Source: Dama dama (taxonomy: Eukaryota; Chordata; Mammalia; Artiodactyla; Cervidae). Taken from it: a DNA stretch of 64,000 bases. Positions 47,137 to 59,195 of the stretch are shown here, one piece after another. Where the stretch lies: the NCBI RefSeq assembly GCF_033118175.1, contig NC_083701.1, positions 73,966,001 through 74,030,000 of the forward strand, read 5' to 3'. The translations under genes were made by a program, and so were the position numbers. Under the pieces are notes generated by a model. That model saw only the letters and a program-made list of their open reading frames with translations, made no database searches and was not told where the DNA came from. Every line of letters starts with the position of its first letter. The first letter of the stretch is position 1.

Positions 47137-47934
47137 TTCATTCAGTCTACAGATATTTTTGATTGCCATGTGTAAAGGAATATTCTGATTGCTCATTTTG
47201 AAAGCTTTCATTAAAATCTGTCTGCTTTCATTTCCTTGCTTAGATGGCAGGATAGCTTTGAAAAATTTAGTATGGCTTTTAATGTATATGATTCTGGCTC
47301 TAAACTCCATGAAATCTCCCTTCTTCCCTTACTCCAAATATTTAAAGAGCATTTTAATAAACATGCTGGCAAGAGCTGAGCTTCTTATTTATATTCACGT
47401 TTGTTTCCAAGTATTGTCTGTGTGATAATAAGCTTTGTAATCACATGGAAAGACAGTGGCTGACCCAATCAGCAGGACCTTTTCCTGAGACTTGCCAGTG
47501 AAGAAGAGTTAATGCTGAGTCATTCATATTCTTATATCCAGTTTCTATTTTACATATTTTGCTAGAGACCTGGGCCAGGAGCCAGGGTGTGAGGTGCAGG
47601 GGCTGGTGAGGGAGAGATTCCTCTTGAGGAAAGCCAAGTGATCTAAAATGGATAGAATTTGTACTTCAGCAGCTCCAGACTGTTATCAACAGAACGATCT
47701 AGGCTGGCCCTTGCTCTGCTGAACTGGCTCGTGCATGAAGAGTTAGTTCTGGCTCTGTTGAATAGAAGGCTTGACTGTCCAAAATGTACTGCTTTCTAAG
47801 TCATGAGGTGATGGATCTTCTGTTTAAGTTAGATCACATTTTCACATGCTCCTATAGTTGCCTGTTTTTACCCTCTTGTAACGTCCCATGATTACCTACT
47901 TAATATGCTTTCCATTATGAACTGTGACTTCCAA
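47137..47934. other. Intergenic, nothing assignable
   Basis: Short ORFs only. Confidence 0.45.
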
Positions 47935-48005
47935 GAAAGCAAAGACCCCCATACTTGCATCACAATCCCAGCGTTTGGCACAAGCACTCAATAAAATTAT
48001 ATAGA
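47935..48005 (+). mobile_element. L2 3' end
   Basis: 'aagaaagcaaagacccccat' then 'gcgtttggcacaagcactca' and 'ataaa' fits the conserved L2 3' terminus. Confidence 0.65.
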
Positions 48006-48346
48006 ATTTAATTAAATGCATTTTTATCTTTTTATAGAAATGGATGACTCAAAATGTATTCAGTAACAATAATTTAACTACTCTGAGTTTATTCCACTAT
48101 TGCATATTTATAAAAATTGGTTTAGGTCATCAGGATTTTAACTATTACACAGAAAATTAAGAGAAGAATGGTCTATGGAGTATCTTCAGAAATGAGTCTT
48201 TTATACAAATTCTTGATATAAATCAAATTTTATCTTTTGGATAGAGATGTGTTATTATACAAAAAGAGATCAGTTCCATTTTCAGAGGTAATTCAAGGAC
48301 ATATTTGCTGATGGACTCCTGTTTTCTATTAGCACTAGCTACAGAA

Positions 48347-48372
48347 CACAAACTGTCTCATGACAGTTTGTG
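48347..48372. repeat. Perfect 11-bp inverted repeat, 4-base loop
   Basis: CACAAACTGTC, loop TCAT, GACAGTTTGTG. No T run follows and there is no gene context, so I make no functional claim. Confidence 0.9.
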
Positions 48373-49226
48373 ACATTGTTCATGCCCTTCAAGATGAAAA
48401 ATCAAGAGTTTATGAGTCTCAAATGATTATCTTATTATTTTATATTAAGAGAAGGTAGCAAGTGATAATTAGGCTTTCAGATTCAGATTTTCAGTGTCAC
48501 ACAGAGGGAAAACCATAATTCTCACTAATAATAACTTACCTATAAACAAACCTGCATATTTACCCATTAATACATGGTCTGTAAAACATGAGAATATATG
48601 TAATATATTACTTTGGCTGCTTAATATCATTTCCAAAATGTAAATGACGTAGCAACAAAAGAGACTGTGTGTTCTGAAGTACACAAACACCTTGAAGATT
48701 GTTCCAGAGAATTTTTCCTAAGGCCCATCGACATTGCATCAGCTTTTCACTTGTGCTCATTACTTCAGTGGTGATTAAAATGAGTCAAATATGTTCCAAG
48801 AGAGTTTTACTATAGGTGTATTAATGCAATTGCCTGCAAGTTAATTAAAATTCTGAATGTTATAGTCCTAGCTGCTAATGACAATTTTCACTTTGATGCT
48901 GGATTGTGTACACACAGCATTACTTACATTCCTTGTCCATTAGGTTTACAATCTAAACGTGACACAGGCAAGTCGCAGAGAGAGGACAGGGATCACTCAA
49001 GGGGAAGGAGATCCTCATACGTCAGAAAGCAAAAATGCTCGGCATTGTTGAGTGGACCCTGGAAATCTTAAGGTGATTCAAGCTGGCTCCAAGGAAAGGT
49101 GGGGTTTGAGAAAAGATTAGTATGAAGGAAGAAAAGGAAACAAGCTAGTGAGCTCATTTATTTTGTTCATATGCATACAAAGAAGAAAAGAAAGTCCAGC
49201 TATGAGAAAAATTAAAGAACCTATCT
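48373..49226. other. AT-rich intergenic DNA
   Basis: Nothing assignable. Confidence 0.5.
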
Positions 49227-49698
49227 TGTTGTTCAGTCGCTGAGTCATGTCTGTTTGCAACCTCATGGACTGCAACTTGCCAGTCTTCCCCATCCTTCAC
49301 TATCTCCCGGAGTTTGCTCAAATGCACATCCATTGAATCAGTAATGCCATCCAACCATCTCATCCTCTGACGTCCCCTTCTCCTCCTGCCTTCAATCTTT
49401 CCCAGCATCAGGGTCTTTACTAGTGAGTTGGCTCTTCACATCAGGTGGCCATGTTTTGGAGCTTTAGCTTCAGCATCAGTCCTTCCAATAAATATTCAAG
49501 GTTGATCTCCTTTAGGATTGATTGGTTTGCTCTCCTTGCTGTCCAAGGGACTTTCAAGAGTCTTTTCCAGCACCACAGTTCAAAAGGGTTAATTCTTTGG
49601 CACATAGCCTTCTTTAGAGTCCAACTCTCACAGCCATATATGACTACTGGAAAAACCATAGCTTTGACTCGATGGACCTCTGTTGACAAAGTGATGTA
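49227..49698 (-). mobile_element. BovB 3'-end fragment
   Basis: 'gttgttcagtcgctgagtca' tail, then 'tttcccagcatcagggtctt' and 'actactggaaaaaccatagc'. The minus strand encodes the C-terminal BovB frame (49441-49722) including GCESWTLKKA. Confidence 0.92.
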
Positions 49699-50454
49699 TG
49701 AAAGTGCAGTATGAAAAGGCAAAAATTGGAAAGAACCTATTAAGAAGTTACATTTATCCAGGTTAAAGAAAACGTAAGGAGTTAAACAACAAAGAAAGTA
49801 AGTGGACCAGAGAAGTGGTGAATGGTCTTGAAAGCAGAAGGGCTGCTCACGTCTGCTCTAAATGTGGGAGGAGGATAAGCACGGTTCCTATAATACTAAT
49901 CATAGCAATGTGATCAGAGACTGTTCAGTTACAGACACATTTTTGTTGTAGATAAATGAGTCAGGAGAATTATGTCTTAGTTATGCTTTTTTGGGACACA
50001 GCATGCAACTTTTATTTCAGTTAAACAATCTTTTTGATCATCAACTATTTGGCTTACCCTTTGCAGGTACCAGAAACTGAGAGGTGAATACCTGCCCTAG
50101 AAGAACTAGGAGTGTTGGGGAGGCGAGAAGCTGTCTTGTATATGAACTAAATTTCAAATTTCCTCAGCTGTAAAATGAAGATAATAGGTGTAATTCTGGT
50201 TCAAATGAGTTTTCTCGAAGGTTAAGTATAATGTTTTGCTTCAGTAAAAATAATGGCCCAGTAAAATTAATATCTGAGATTAGTTTGAAGTGTATCTTTT
50301 TTTATTTTTTATTTGAAGTGTATCTTATTTGTACAGTAATTCCAATTTACTGGTTTTGGTTTCATCTATGGAAAGTCTAGAAAGAAAAGTCTGAGAATGT
50401 TCCCCAGATATCACCTAATCTTTTTTCTTTTTGACAGTTAATGCAATTTAAAAA
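49699..50454. other. Intergenic with a MIR remnant
   Basis: The stretch 50155-50240 ('tttcctcagctgtaaaatga') is sense MIR. The rest is unassigned. Confidence 0.5.
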
Positions 50455-50496
50455 TTGAAGTATAGCTGATTTGCCATATTGTGTTAGTTTCAGGTG

Positions 50497-50810
50497 ACCA
50501 GTCAATCCTAAAGGAAATAAACCCTGAATATTCATTGGAAAGACTGATGCTGAAGTTGAAACTGCAATACACTGTCCACCTGATATGAAGAGCCAACTCA
50601 CTGAAGAAGACACTGATGCTGGGAAAGATTGAAGGCAAAAGAAGAAGGGGGTGGCAGAGGATGAGATGGTTAGATAGCATCACTGACTCAATAGACATCA
50701 GTCTCAGCAAACTCCAGGAGATAGCGAAGGACAGGGGAGCCTGGCATGCTGCAGTCCATGAGGTTGCAAAGAGCTGGACAAATTAGTGACTGAACAACAA
50801 CAGCAGCAAT
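50497..50810 (+). mobile_element. BovB 3'-end insertion in L1
   Basis: 'accagtcaatcctaaaggaa' through 'tgatgctgaagttgaaactg' to the tail 'gactgaacaacaacagcag'. Flanking AGGTG (50492-50496 and 50811-50815) may be a short target duplication. Confidence 0.88.
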
Positions 50811-50847
50811 AGGTGTGCAAATCAAGGAATCAGTGTTTCACAGATTA

Positions 50848-51084
50848 TATCCCACTATGGGCTTCCCAGGGGGCTCAGTGGTAAAGAATCTGTCTGCAGT
50901 GCGGGAGACGTGAGTCTGATCCCTGGGTTGTGAAGATCCCCTGGAGAAAGAAATGACAATCCACTCTAGTAGTCTTGCCTGAGAAATCCCATGGACAGAG
51001 AAGCTTGGCAAGCTGCAGTCCATGGGATCGCAAGAGAGTCAGACACTACTGAGCGACTAAACCACAACAACATGTATTCCACTA
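50848..51084 (+). mobile_element. Bov-tA SINE insertion in L1 with target duplication
   Basis: A complete sense Bov-tA ('ggcttcccagggggctcagt' to 'ctgagcgactaaaccacaac'). It is flanked by TATCCCACTA (50848-50857) and TATTCCACTA (51075-51084). Confidence 0.92.
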
Positions 51085-51139
51085 CAGGTTATTAAAAAAA
51101 CAAAGGGTATAATGCCTGTGCTATATGATGTTGTTATAT

Positions 51140-51272
51140 ATGCGCTGTGCTCAGTCACGTCAGTAGTGTCAGACTCTTTTGTGACCCCATGGAATGTAGC
51201 TCGCCAGGATCCTCTATCCATGGGATTCTCCAGGCAAGAATACTAGAATGGGTTGCCATGTTCTCCTCCAGC
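51140..51272 (-). mobile_element. Bov-tA SINE insertion in L1, truncated
   Basis: 'ctcagtcacgtcagtagtgt' through 'tctccaggcaagaatactag' to 'ttctcctccag'. The tRNA-like head is missing. Confidence 0.88.
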
Positions 51273-51594
51273 AGCTTTTTGTATATAATGCTTATCTATT
51301 TTACATATGGTAGTTTGTGTCTGTTAATCATATACCACTAATTTGTCCTTCCCCCTTCTCTCTCCCCTTTGGTAACCATAATATCATTTTCTATGTCTCT
51401 GAATCTGTTCCTGTTTTGTATGTAGATTCATTTGTATTACTTTTTAGACTCCACATATAAGGAGTCTCAAACAGTACTTGTCTTTCTCTGTCTGACTTCG
51501 CTATGCATAATAGTCTCTAGATTTATCCATGTTGCTGCAAATGACAGTATTCCATTCTTTTTTATGGTTGAGTAATATTCCATTATATAAATGT

Positions 51595-54500
51595 GGCTGC
51601 GTGGCGCTGGAGCAATTTTGAGGAGACACCCCACATCCATGGGCAAAGAAGAAGCCCCAGCAAGATGGTAGGAGGGGTGAATCGCATTTAGAATCAAATC
51701 CCATTCCCACCAGAGACGCTCAGAGGGCTCAAACAAACCTTGTGTGCACCAGGACCCAGGGACCCCACAGAGACTGAGACAGACTGTGTTTGGGCGTCTT
51801 CTGTGGAGGCGCGGGTCAGCAGTGGACTGCCACAGGGCTCTGGGTGCAGCAGACTTGGGTATGGCATTAGCCCTCTTGGAGGGGGTCACCATTAACCCCA
51901 CTATAATGCTGCCAGAACTTACACAGGACTGGGAAATAGACTCTTGGAGGGCACAACAAACCTTGTGCACCAGGACCCAGGAGAAAGGAGCAGGGACCTC
52001 ACAGGAGACGGACCCAGACTTGCCCAGGAGTCTCTGGCAGAGGCGTGGGTCAGTGGTGGCCTGCTGCAGGGCTGGGGGACTGACTGTAGCAGTGCATTCA
52101 TGGGACCCTTTGAAGGAGCTCACCATTACCTTCATTACCTCACCATGGTTTGGCCCCAGGTAAATAGCAGGGAGGGAACACAGCCCCACCCATCAGCAGA
52201 AAATTGGATTAAAGATTCACTGAGCATGGCCCTGCCCATCAGAACAAGACCCAGTATCCCCCTCAGTCAGTCTCTCCCATCAGGAAGCTTCCATAAGCCT
52301 CTTATCCTTCTCCATCAGAGGGTAGACAGACTGAAAACCACCATCACAGAAAACTAACCAATCTGATGACATAGACCACAGCCTTGTTTAACTCAGTGAA
52401 ACTATGAGCCATGCCCTGTAGGGCCAACTAAGACAGACGGGTCATGGTGGACAGTTCTGACAAAATGTGGTCCACTCAAGAAGGGAATGGCAAACCATTT
52501 CAGTATTCTTGCTTTGAGAACCCCATGAACAGCATGAAAAGGCAAAAAGATAGGACACTGAAAGATGAACTAGCCAGGTTGGTAGGTGCCCAATATGCTA
52601 CTGGAGATCAGTGGAGAAATAACTCCAGAAAGAATAAAGAGACGGAGTCAAAGCAAAGACAACACCCAGTTGTGGATGGGACTGGTGATGGAAGCAAGAT
52701 CCGATGCTGTAAAGAGCAACATTGCATAGGAACTGGAATCTTAGGTCCATGAATCAAGGCAAATTGGAAGTGGTCAAACAGGAGATGGCAAGAGTGAACA
52801 TCAACATTTTAGGAATCAGTGAACTAAGGTGGACTGGAATCAGTGAATTTAACTCAGATGACCATTATATCTACTACTGTGGGCAAGAATCCCTTAGAAG
52901 AAATGGAGTAGCCATCAAGGTCAACAAAAGATTCTGAAATGCAGTACTTGGATGCAATGTCCTAAATGACAGAATGATCTCTGTTAGTTTCCAAGGCAAA
53001 CCATTCAATACCACAGTAACCCAAGTCTATGCTGAAAAAGCTGAAGTTGAATGGTGCTATGAAGACCTACAACACCTTCTAGAACTAACACCACAAAAAG
53101 ATGTCCTTTTCATTATAGGGGACTGGAATGCAAAAGTAGGAAGTCAAGAGATATCTGGAATAACAGGAAAATTTGGCCTCGAGTACAAAATGAAGCAGGG
53201 CAAAGGCTAGTAGAGTTTTGCCAAGAGAACACACAGGTCATAGCAAACATCCTCTTCCAACAATGCAAGAGAAGACTCTACACATCGACATCACCAGATG
53301 GTCAACACTGAAATCAGATCAATTATATTCTTGCAGCCAAAGATGGAGAAGCTCTCTACAGTCAGCAAAAATAAGACCAGGAGCTGACCGTGGCTCAGAT
53401 CATAAACTTCTTATTGCCAAATTCAGACTTAAATTGAAGAAAGTAGGGAAAAGCACTAGACCATTCAGGTATGACCTAAATTAAATCCCTTATAATTATA
53501 CAGTGGAAGTGAGAAATAGATTCAAGGGATTAGATCTGATAGACAGAGTGCCTGAAGAACTATCATTGGAGGTTCGTGACATTGTACAGGAGGCAGTGAT
53601 CAATACCTCCCCAAGAAAAAGAAATGCAAAAAGGCAAAATGTTTGTCTGAGGAGGCCTTACAAATACCTGGGAAAAGAAGAGAAGTGAAAGGCAAAGGAG
53701 AAAAGGAAAGATATTCCCATTTGAATGCAAAGCTCGAAAGAACAGCCAGGAGAGATAAGAAAGCCTTCCTCAGTGATCAATGCAAAGAAATAGAGGAAAA
53801 CAATAGAATGGGAAAGACTAGAGATCTCTTCAAGAAAATTAGAGATACCAAGGGAACATTTCAAGCAAAGACTCAATAAAGGACAGAAATGGTATGGACC
53901 TAACAGAAGCAGAAGATATTAAGAAGAGGTAGCAAGAATACACAGAAGAACTATACAAAAAAGATCTTCACAACCCAGATAATCACGATAGTGTGATCAC
54001 TCACCTAGAGCGAGATATCCTGGAATGTGAAGTCAAGTGGGCCTTAGGAAGCATCACTGTGAACAAAGCTAGTGGAGGTGATGGAATTCCAGTTGAGCTA
54101 TTTCAAATCCTGAAAGATGATGTTGTGAAAGTGCTGCACTCAATATGCCAGCAAATTTGGAAAACTCAGCAGTGGCCACAGGACTGGAGAAGGTCAGTTT
54201 TCATTCCAATCCCAAAGAAAGGCAATGTCAAAGAATGCTCAAACTACCGCACAATTGCACTCATTTCACACGCTAGTAATGTTCAAAACTCCCAAGCCAG
54301 CCTTCAATAGTACATGAACTGTGAACTTCCAGATGTTCAAGCTGGATTTAGAAAAGGCAGAGGAACCAGAGATCAAATTGCCAACATCCACTGGATCATT
54401 GAAAAAGCAAGAGAGTTCCAGAAAAATGCCTATTTCTGCTTTACTGACTATGTCAAAACCTTTGACTGTGTGGATCACAATAAACTGTGGAAAATTCTTC

Positions 54501-54977
54501 AAGAGATGGGAATACCAGACCACCTGACCTACCTCTTGAGAAACCTATATGCAGCTCAGGAAGCAACAGTTAGAACTGGACATGGAACAACAGACTAGTT
54601 CTAAACCAGGAAAGGAATGCGTCAGGCTGTATATTGTCACCCTGGTTTTTTTTTTTTACGTATTTGCAGAGTACATCATGAGAAACCCTGGGCTAGATGA
54701 AGCACAAGCTGGAAACAAGATTGCCGGGAGAAATACCAATAACCTCAGATATGCAGATGACACCACCCTTATAGCAGAAAGCGAAGAGGAAGTAAAGAGC
54801 CTCTTGATGAACGTGAAGGAGGAGAGTGAAAAAGTTGGCTTAAAATTCAACATTCAGAAAACGAAGATCATGGCATCTGGTCCCATCACTTCATGGCAAA
54901 TGGATGGGGAAGCAGTGGAAACAGTGTCAGACTTTATTTTTTGGCCCCAGAGTCCCTGCAGATGGTGACCGCAGCCA
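51595..54977 (+). mobile_element. BovB LINE, near full length, 3'-truncated and frameshifted
   Basis: The RTE-clade LINE BovB encodes an apurinic-like endonuclease followed by a reverse transcriptase and moves by target-primed reverse transcription. Here a ~0.85-kb 5' region (51595-52440) has two tandem ~220-bp units. It is followed by the endonuclease domain in broken frames (52722-52937 with ILGISELRWTG; 52974-53210 with FIIGDWNAKVG; 53218-53484 with GSDHKLLIAKF), a linker (53503-53879) and the reverse transcriptase (53993-54310; 54314-54598; 54549-54968 with NLRYADDTTLIAE). Stops after 52937 and 53210, shifts near 53500 and 54310, and a stop at 54596-54598 inactivate it. The last ~0.6 kb (3' coding end and tail) is missing. 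It lies inside an L1. Confidence 0.93.
51729..52150 (+). repeat. Two tandem ~220-bp units in the BovB 5' region
   Basis: Unit A (about 51729-51950) and unit B (about 51951-52150) share 'caaaccttgtg(tg)caccag', 'gacccag', 'ggcg(c/t)gggtcag', 'ctgc...cagggct' and a 'tcaccatta' near the end. They differ by indels and roughly a quarter or more of bases, judged by eye. The inverted fragment at 103-400 holds the B unit and part of A. Confidence 0.75.
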
Positions 54978-55033
54978 CTGTCTCCTGCAGTGCCAGGCGG
55001 ATGCTTTACCAGGAGCATGACCTGGGGAGCCCG
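54978..55033 (-). mobile_element. Bov-tA head fragment fused to BovB
   Basis: 'actgtctcctgcagtgccag', 'gcggatgctttaccagg' and 'gacctggggagcccg' match the tRNA-derived head of an antisense Bov-tA. It joins BovB directly at 'gtgaccgcagcc'. Confidence 0.75.
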
Positions 55034-56028
55034 TGTATTTATACATCTTCACACCGTCATCTGTTGATGGGCACTAGGGTTGCTTCCATATCTTGACTAC
55101 TGAAAGTAGTGCTGCTGTGAACTTTGGGTTGTGTGTATCTTTTCAAATTAGTGTTTTTGTTTTTTATAGATACATACCCAAGTGTGGGATTGCTGGATCA
55201 TATAGTATCTCTACTTTTAGTTTTTAAGGAACCTCTTCAATGTCCTCCATAGTGGCTGCACCAATTTACATCCCATCAACAGGGTAGGAGGGTTTGTTTT
55301 TCTCCACGTCCTATTAACAACATTTGTTTTTTATAGCCTTTTTGCTGATAGCCATTCTGACAGGTGTGAGGCGATATTTCATTGTGGTTTTTATTAGTAT
55401 TTATCTAATAATTAACAATACTGAGCTTTTTTTCAGGTACTTGTTAGTAGTCTGTATGTATTATTTGGAAAAATGTCTATTCAAATCTTCTGCCCAGTTT
55501 CCGATTGGATTGTTTGCTTTGTTTGGTTTTTTTGAGATTGAGTTGCAAGAACTGTTTATATTTTGCATATTATCCTGTTGTCAGTTCCATCATTTGAAAA
55601 CATTATTCTCCCATTCTGTAGGTTGTCTTTGTTTTGTTGACAGTTTCCTTTGCTGTGCAAAAGCTTTTAAGTTTAATGAGGTTCCATGTGTTTATTTTTG
55701 CTTTTTTTTTTTTTTTACCTTGATAGACTGATCTAAGGAAGCATTCCTGCAGTTTATATCAGAGAATGTTTTCCCTTTATTCTCTTCTAGGAGTTTTATG
55801 GTGTCCTGTCTTGTACTTAAGTCATTAAGCCGTCTTGAGTTAATTTTGTGTATGGGGTGGAGTGCTCTAATTTCATTGATTTACATGTGGCTGCCCAATT
55901 GTCCCAACACCACTTGCTAAAGAGGCTGTCTTTTCTCTGTTGTATAGTCTAGCCTCCTCTACCACAGATTAATCAGCTGGGTGCATGCTTTTATTTCTGG
56001 GGTGTTTATTCTGTTGCATTGATCTATG

Positions 56029-57044
56029 AGACGTCACATAATCTTAATTTCCATAAATGTCCCATGAGGAGAAGTCCATTTTCTATATGAGAGCGGGAGT
56101 GGGGCCAGTTGAAAGGGACTGAGACTGGGGAGTATCTGTTGGATATTTGCAACTACTCTTTGCATCTACTGAGTTGCATCAGGTTGCAGTTGATCTCTTT
56201 GCATCAAAGAGTTGCAACATCTCTTTGCAACTACTGTTATACAGAGGTTTGAAAGTGTTTCCTAGGAAAACAATCTGAATTGTGTCTGCAAGTGAGTTTC
56301 AAGCATATATATATATACACATATGTATATGTATATAAAATGCAGTCTCATTAAATCTGCTTTAAGTGAATCTTCAGCGAGATAAAGGGAAAGTTATTAT
56401 TATTTTATCATTAAAGCTATTGTTATATCACCCCTCCCACCCCATGCCTTAGATGCTGATTTTCTAAAAGGACCAAGCCTCTTGTTAGATAACCGATACA
56501 CTGACCACACGCACAATTATGTAGTCAGATGCTTTGGATGTGAGACTCTATAACATTAAGTGTGGACACGACAAGCCTGGACAAAGACCGGTCAGTAACT
56601 ACTGGAAGGGATCCAGTTTTCCTTTGAACCGCCAGAGGCCAAGCGCTCCCCAGCTCAACTCCATTTCTTCAAACAAGTAGTGAGACCTGCCATGTACACG
56701 GTGCCCTGCTAGGACACTACAGTACCTGAGAAATACAGGTAAGGGGGCACGCTTAAGGGTCAAAGGAGTTATTAGCAGAGCGGTCCATTCTAGTTAGATG
56801 GATTTTAAAATATTCAATAGAAACTCATTAAGAAACAAATGATGGCATTTGAACTTAGCTTCTAAAGATGAATAGGGTTCTGATGGGCAGAGAAAGCATG
56901 GGGAAGGCTATTTCAGGGGCAAGTTTGTCTGCCAAAATTGTGCTTCAGTGGAAAGCTAAGCTCTAGAGAAAGATCCTTTCGGTTATCTGATTCTGAGACC
57001 TGTTTTACAACTTTGTAAATTGGAGGTAACTGATCGCAATGTAC
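56029..57044. other. Intergenic with a local repeat cluster
   Basis: The stretch 56155-56245 contains repeated CTCTTTGCA and GTTGCA(A/T) motifs. A (TA)-rich run lies at 56306-56338. About 56672-56730 may be an L2 remnant. No gene seen. Confidence 0.5.
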
Positions 57045-57480
57045 GTTAGTTTCCTGAGGCTGCCTTAACAAATTGCCACAAACTTGGTAGCATAAAACAA
57101 TAGAAATTTATTCTCCAGTAATTTTGGAGGCCGGAGGCCTGAAACCAAGGTGCCGCGGGGCCGATGCCGCAGGGCCCTCTCCCTTCGAAGGCCCTCGGGA
57201 GATTCTGCCCCTTGTCTCTCTGAGGGTGGCGGCTCCAGGTCCTCCTGCCTCCGACTCTCACTGCCCCCTCCCCTTCCGTCTGCCGGTCTCCTCTGTGTGT
57301 CCCTTAAGAATAGAATACTGGACTGAGGCCACACCCTGATAATCCCGGATGATCTCTTCATGTCAAGATTCTTAACTACATCTGCAAAGACCCTCTTTCC
57401 AAATAAATTAACATTTACAGTTTCTAGGAGCTAATACAGGGCCACATCTTTCTGAGGACTACCATTCAACCTGCTACAGT
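57045..57480 (-). mobile_element. MLT1-type LTR (ERVL-MaLR)
   Basis: 'gtttcctgaggctgccttaa', 'taaaacaatagaaatttatt', 'tacatctgcaaagaccctct', end 'ccattcaacctgctacagtg'. Near full length, antisense. Confidence 0.85.
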
Positions 57481-57825
57481 GCAAAGTAACTCTTATCTGC
57501 AGCCAAGCACATTATGTCTTTTCTTAGAGGTTCACTTGACTTTCCCACCTCTCAGCCCCTTTTGGAAAAACCAGGTTTGCTCCCATTTGCACATTCATTT
57601 CAATATTTCTGATTTGTAAATAAGTCTGCTTTTTGGTTTCTTCTATAACATCTACATGGTACCTTCATTTATTTAGCTAAATAAAATATTTAACACGTGT
57701 TTATTTTATATCAATATACAAGTTTTTATTTTGAGGAATAATTACCCTTTAATGGTAGCTACAGGTGAAAAATGTGAAAAAGGAATGCTATGAATTGATC
57801 ATTTATTTATTGCTATTCTCTTTCC
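57481..57825. other. Intergenic, nothing assignable
   Basis: No feature seen. Confidence 0.5.
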
Positions 57826-58000
57826 TTGAGGAGAAGGAGATGACAGAGGATGAGATGGTTGACTGGCATTACTGACACGATGGACATGAGTTTGAGTAAG
57901 CTCTGGGAGTTGGTGATGGACAGGGAAGCCTGGCGTGCTGCAGTCCATGGGGTCACAAAAAGTCAGATACGACCGGATGACTGAACGGAACTGAACTGAT
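57826..58000 (+). mobile_element. BovB 3'-tail fragment
   Basis: 'gagaaggagatgacagagga' through 'agggaagcctggcgtgctgc' to the (CTGAA) tail. Confidence 0.9.
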
Positions 58001-58447
58001 TCTCTCTCCATTAGAATGTGAGGTCCATAGTAGTACACATTTTTATCTGTTTTGTTCACTGATCTATTTCCAGTGCTGAAAAAGTGCCTGGATTTTATAA
58101 CAAAAAAATGAATGAGTGCTGAATTTAAAAAAAAAAGAGCAATCTTGGGCATTTTATATTTGAAAGTGCATGTTGGAACAGTTGTGATGAGGAAGCAGGG
58201 TGCAAACGTTGGTGGTCTTGAATGCTATGCAAAAGCATTCAGACTTATTTTGTGAGTCATTGAAGGTGCAAGTTGATGCTTTACTGAATTGTATGTTTGT
58301 CTCCATCTGTTTTCTGAAGCTAGATTATGAAGACTTTGCCAAACAGTGGTTTATGTTCTGTGTATTATTCTTTCACCAAGAGATAAAAGAAAATTTAGAT
58401 TTAACCCTAAAATTTATATTTAATATTGATAACATGTATTAATCATC
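58001..58447. other. Intergenic, nothing assignable
   Basis: Short ORFs only. Confidence 0.5.
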
Positions 58448-59195
58448 AGTTCAGTTCAGTTGCTCAGTCATGTCCAGCTCTTTGCGATCTCACGGACTGC
58501 AGCAAGCCAGGTCTCCCTGTCTATCACCAGCTCCCAGAGTTTGCTCAAACTCATGTCCATTGAGTTGGTGGTGCCATCCAACCATCTCATCCTGTCATCC
58601 CCTTCTCCTTCTGCATTCAATCTTTCCCAGCATCAGAGTCTTTTCCAGGGAGTCAGTTCTTCACATCAGGTGGCCAAAGTATTGGAATTTCCGCTTCAGT
58701 ATCAGTCCTTCCAATGAATATTCAGGATTGATTTCCTTTAGGGTGGACTTGTTGGATCTCCTTGCAGTCCAAGGGACTCTCAAGAGTCTTTTCCAACACA
58801 GCCCAAAAGCATCAATTCTTCGGCGCTCAGCTTTCTTTATAGTCCAACTCTCACATTCATACATGACTACTGGAAAAGCCATAGCTTTGACTAGATGGAC
58901 CTTTGTTAGCAAAGTAATGCCTCTATTTTTAATATGTTGTCTACGTTGGTCATAACTTTTCTTCCAAGGAGCAAGCATCTTTTAATTTCATGGCTGCAAT
59001 CACCATCTGCAGTGATTTTGGAGGCCAAAAATAAAGTCTGTCACTGTTTCCATTGTTTCCCCACCTATTTGCCATGAAGTGATGGGACCAGATGCCATGA
59101 TCTTTGTTTTCTGAATGTTGAGTTTTAAGCCAACTTTTTCGCTCTCCTCTTTAGCTTTCATCAAGAGGCTTTTTGGTTCTTCACTTTCTGCCATA
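58448..59195 (-). mobile_element. BovB LINE, 5'-truncated, ~750 bp
   Basis: The antisense tail 'cagttcagttcagttgctca' is followed by the 3' UTR and C-terminal coding region up to 'aagaggctttttggttcttc'. The minus strand encodes broken C-terminal RT frames (58661-58978 with MYECESWTIKKAERRRIDAF; 59000-59194). Confidence 0.93.

Larger units (their letters stand above)
50455..56028 (-). mobile_element. L1 LINE (3' half), host to four later insertions
   Basis: Antisense L1 sequence appears in consensus order in five pieces: 50455-50496, 50811-50857, about 51075-51139, 51273-51594 and 55034-56028. The joins read through when the inserts are removed: 'aggtg' to 'tgcaaatcaagg', then 'ggttattaaa', then 'gtctgttaatc', then 'cattatataaatg' to 'catctgttgatgggc'. 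The minus strand at 51467-51600 encodes the L1 ORF2 C-terminus (MEYYSTIKKN). No frame is intact. Confidence 0.88.

Noticed and set aside
48347..48372. Hairpin as a terminator or miRNA precursor
   Set aside because: The stem is only 11 bp, there is no T run, and no gene lies nearby. It is recorded as an inverted repeat only.
51467..52189. 240-codon minus-strand ORF, the longest frame
   Set aside because: It runs antisense through the BovB 5' region and L1 ORF2 end. The length comes from low stop density in those repeats.
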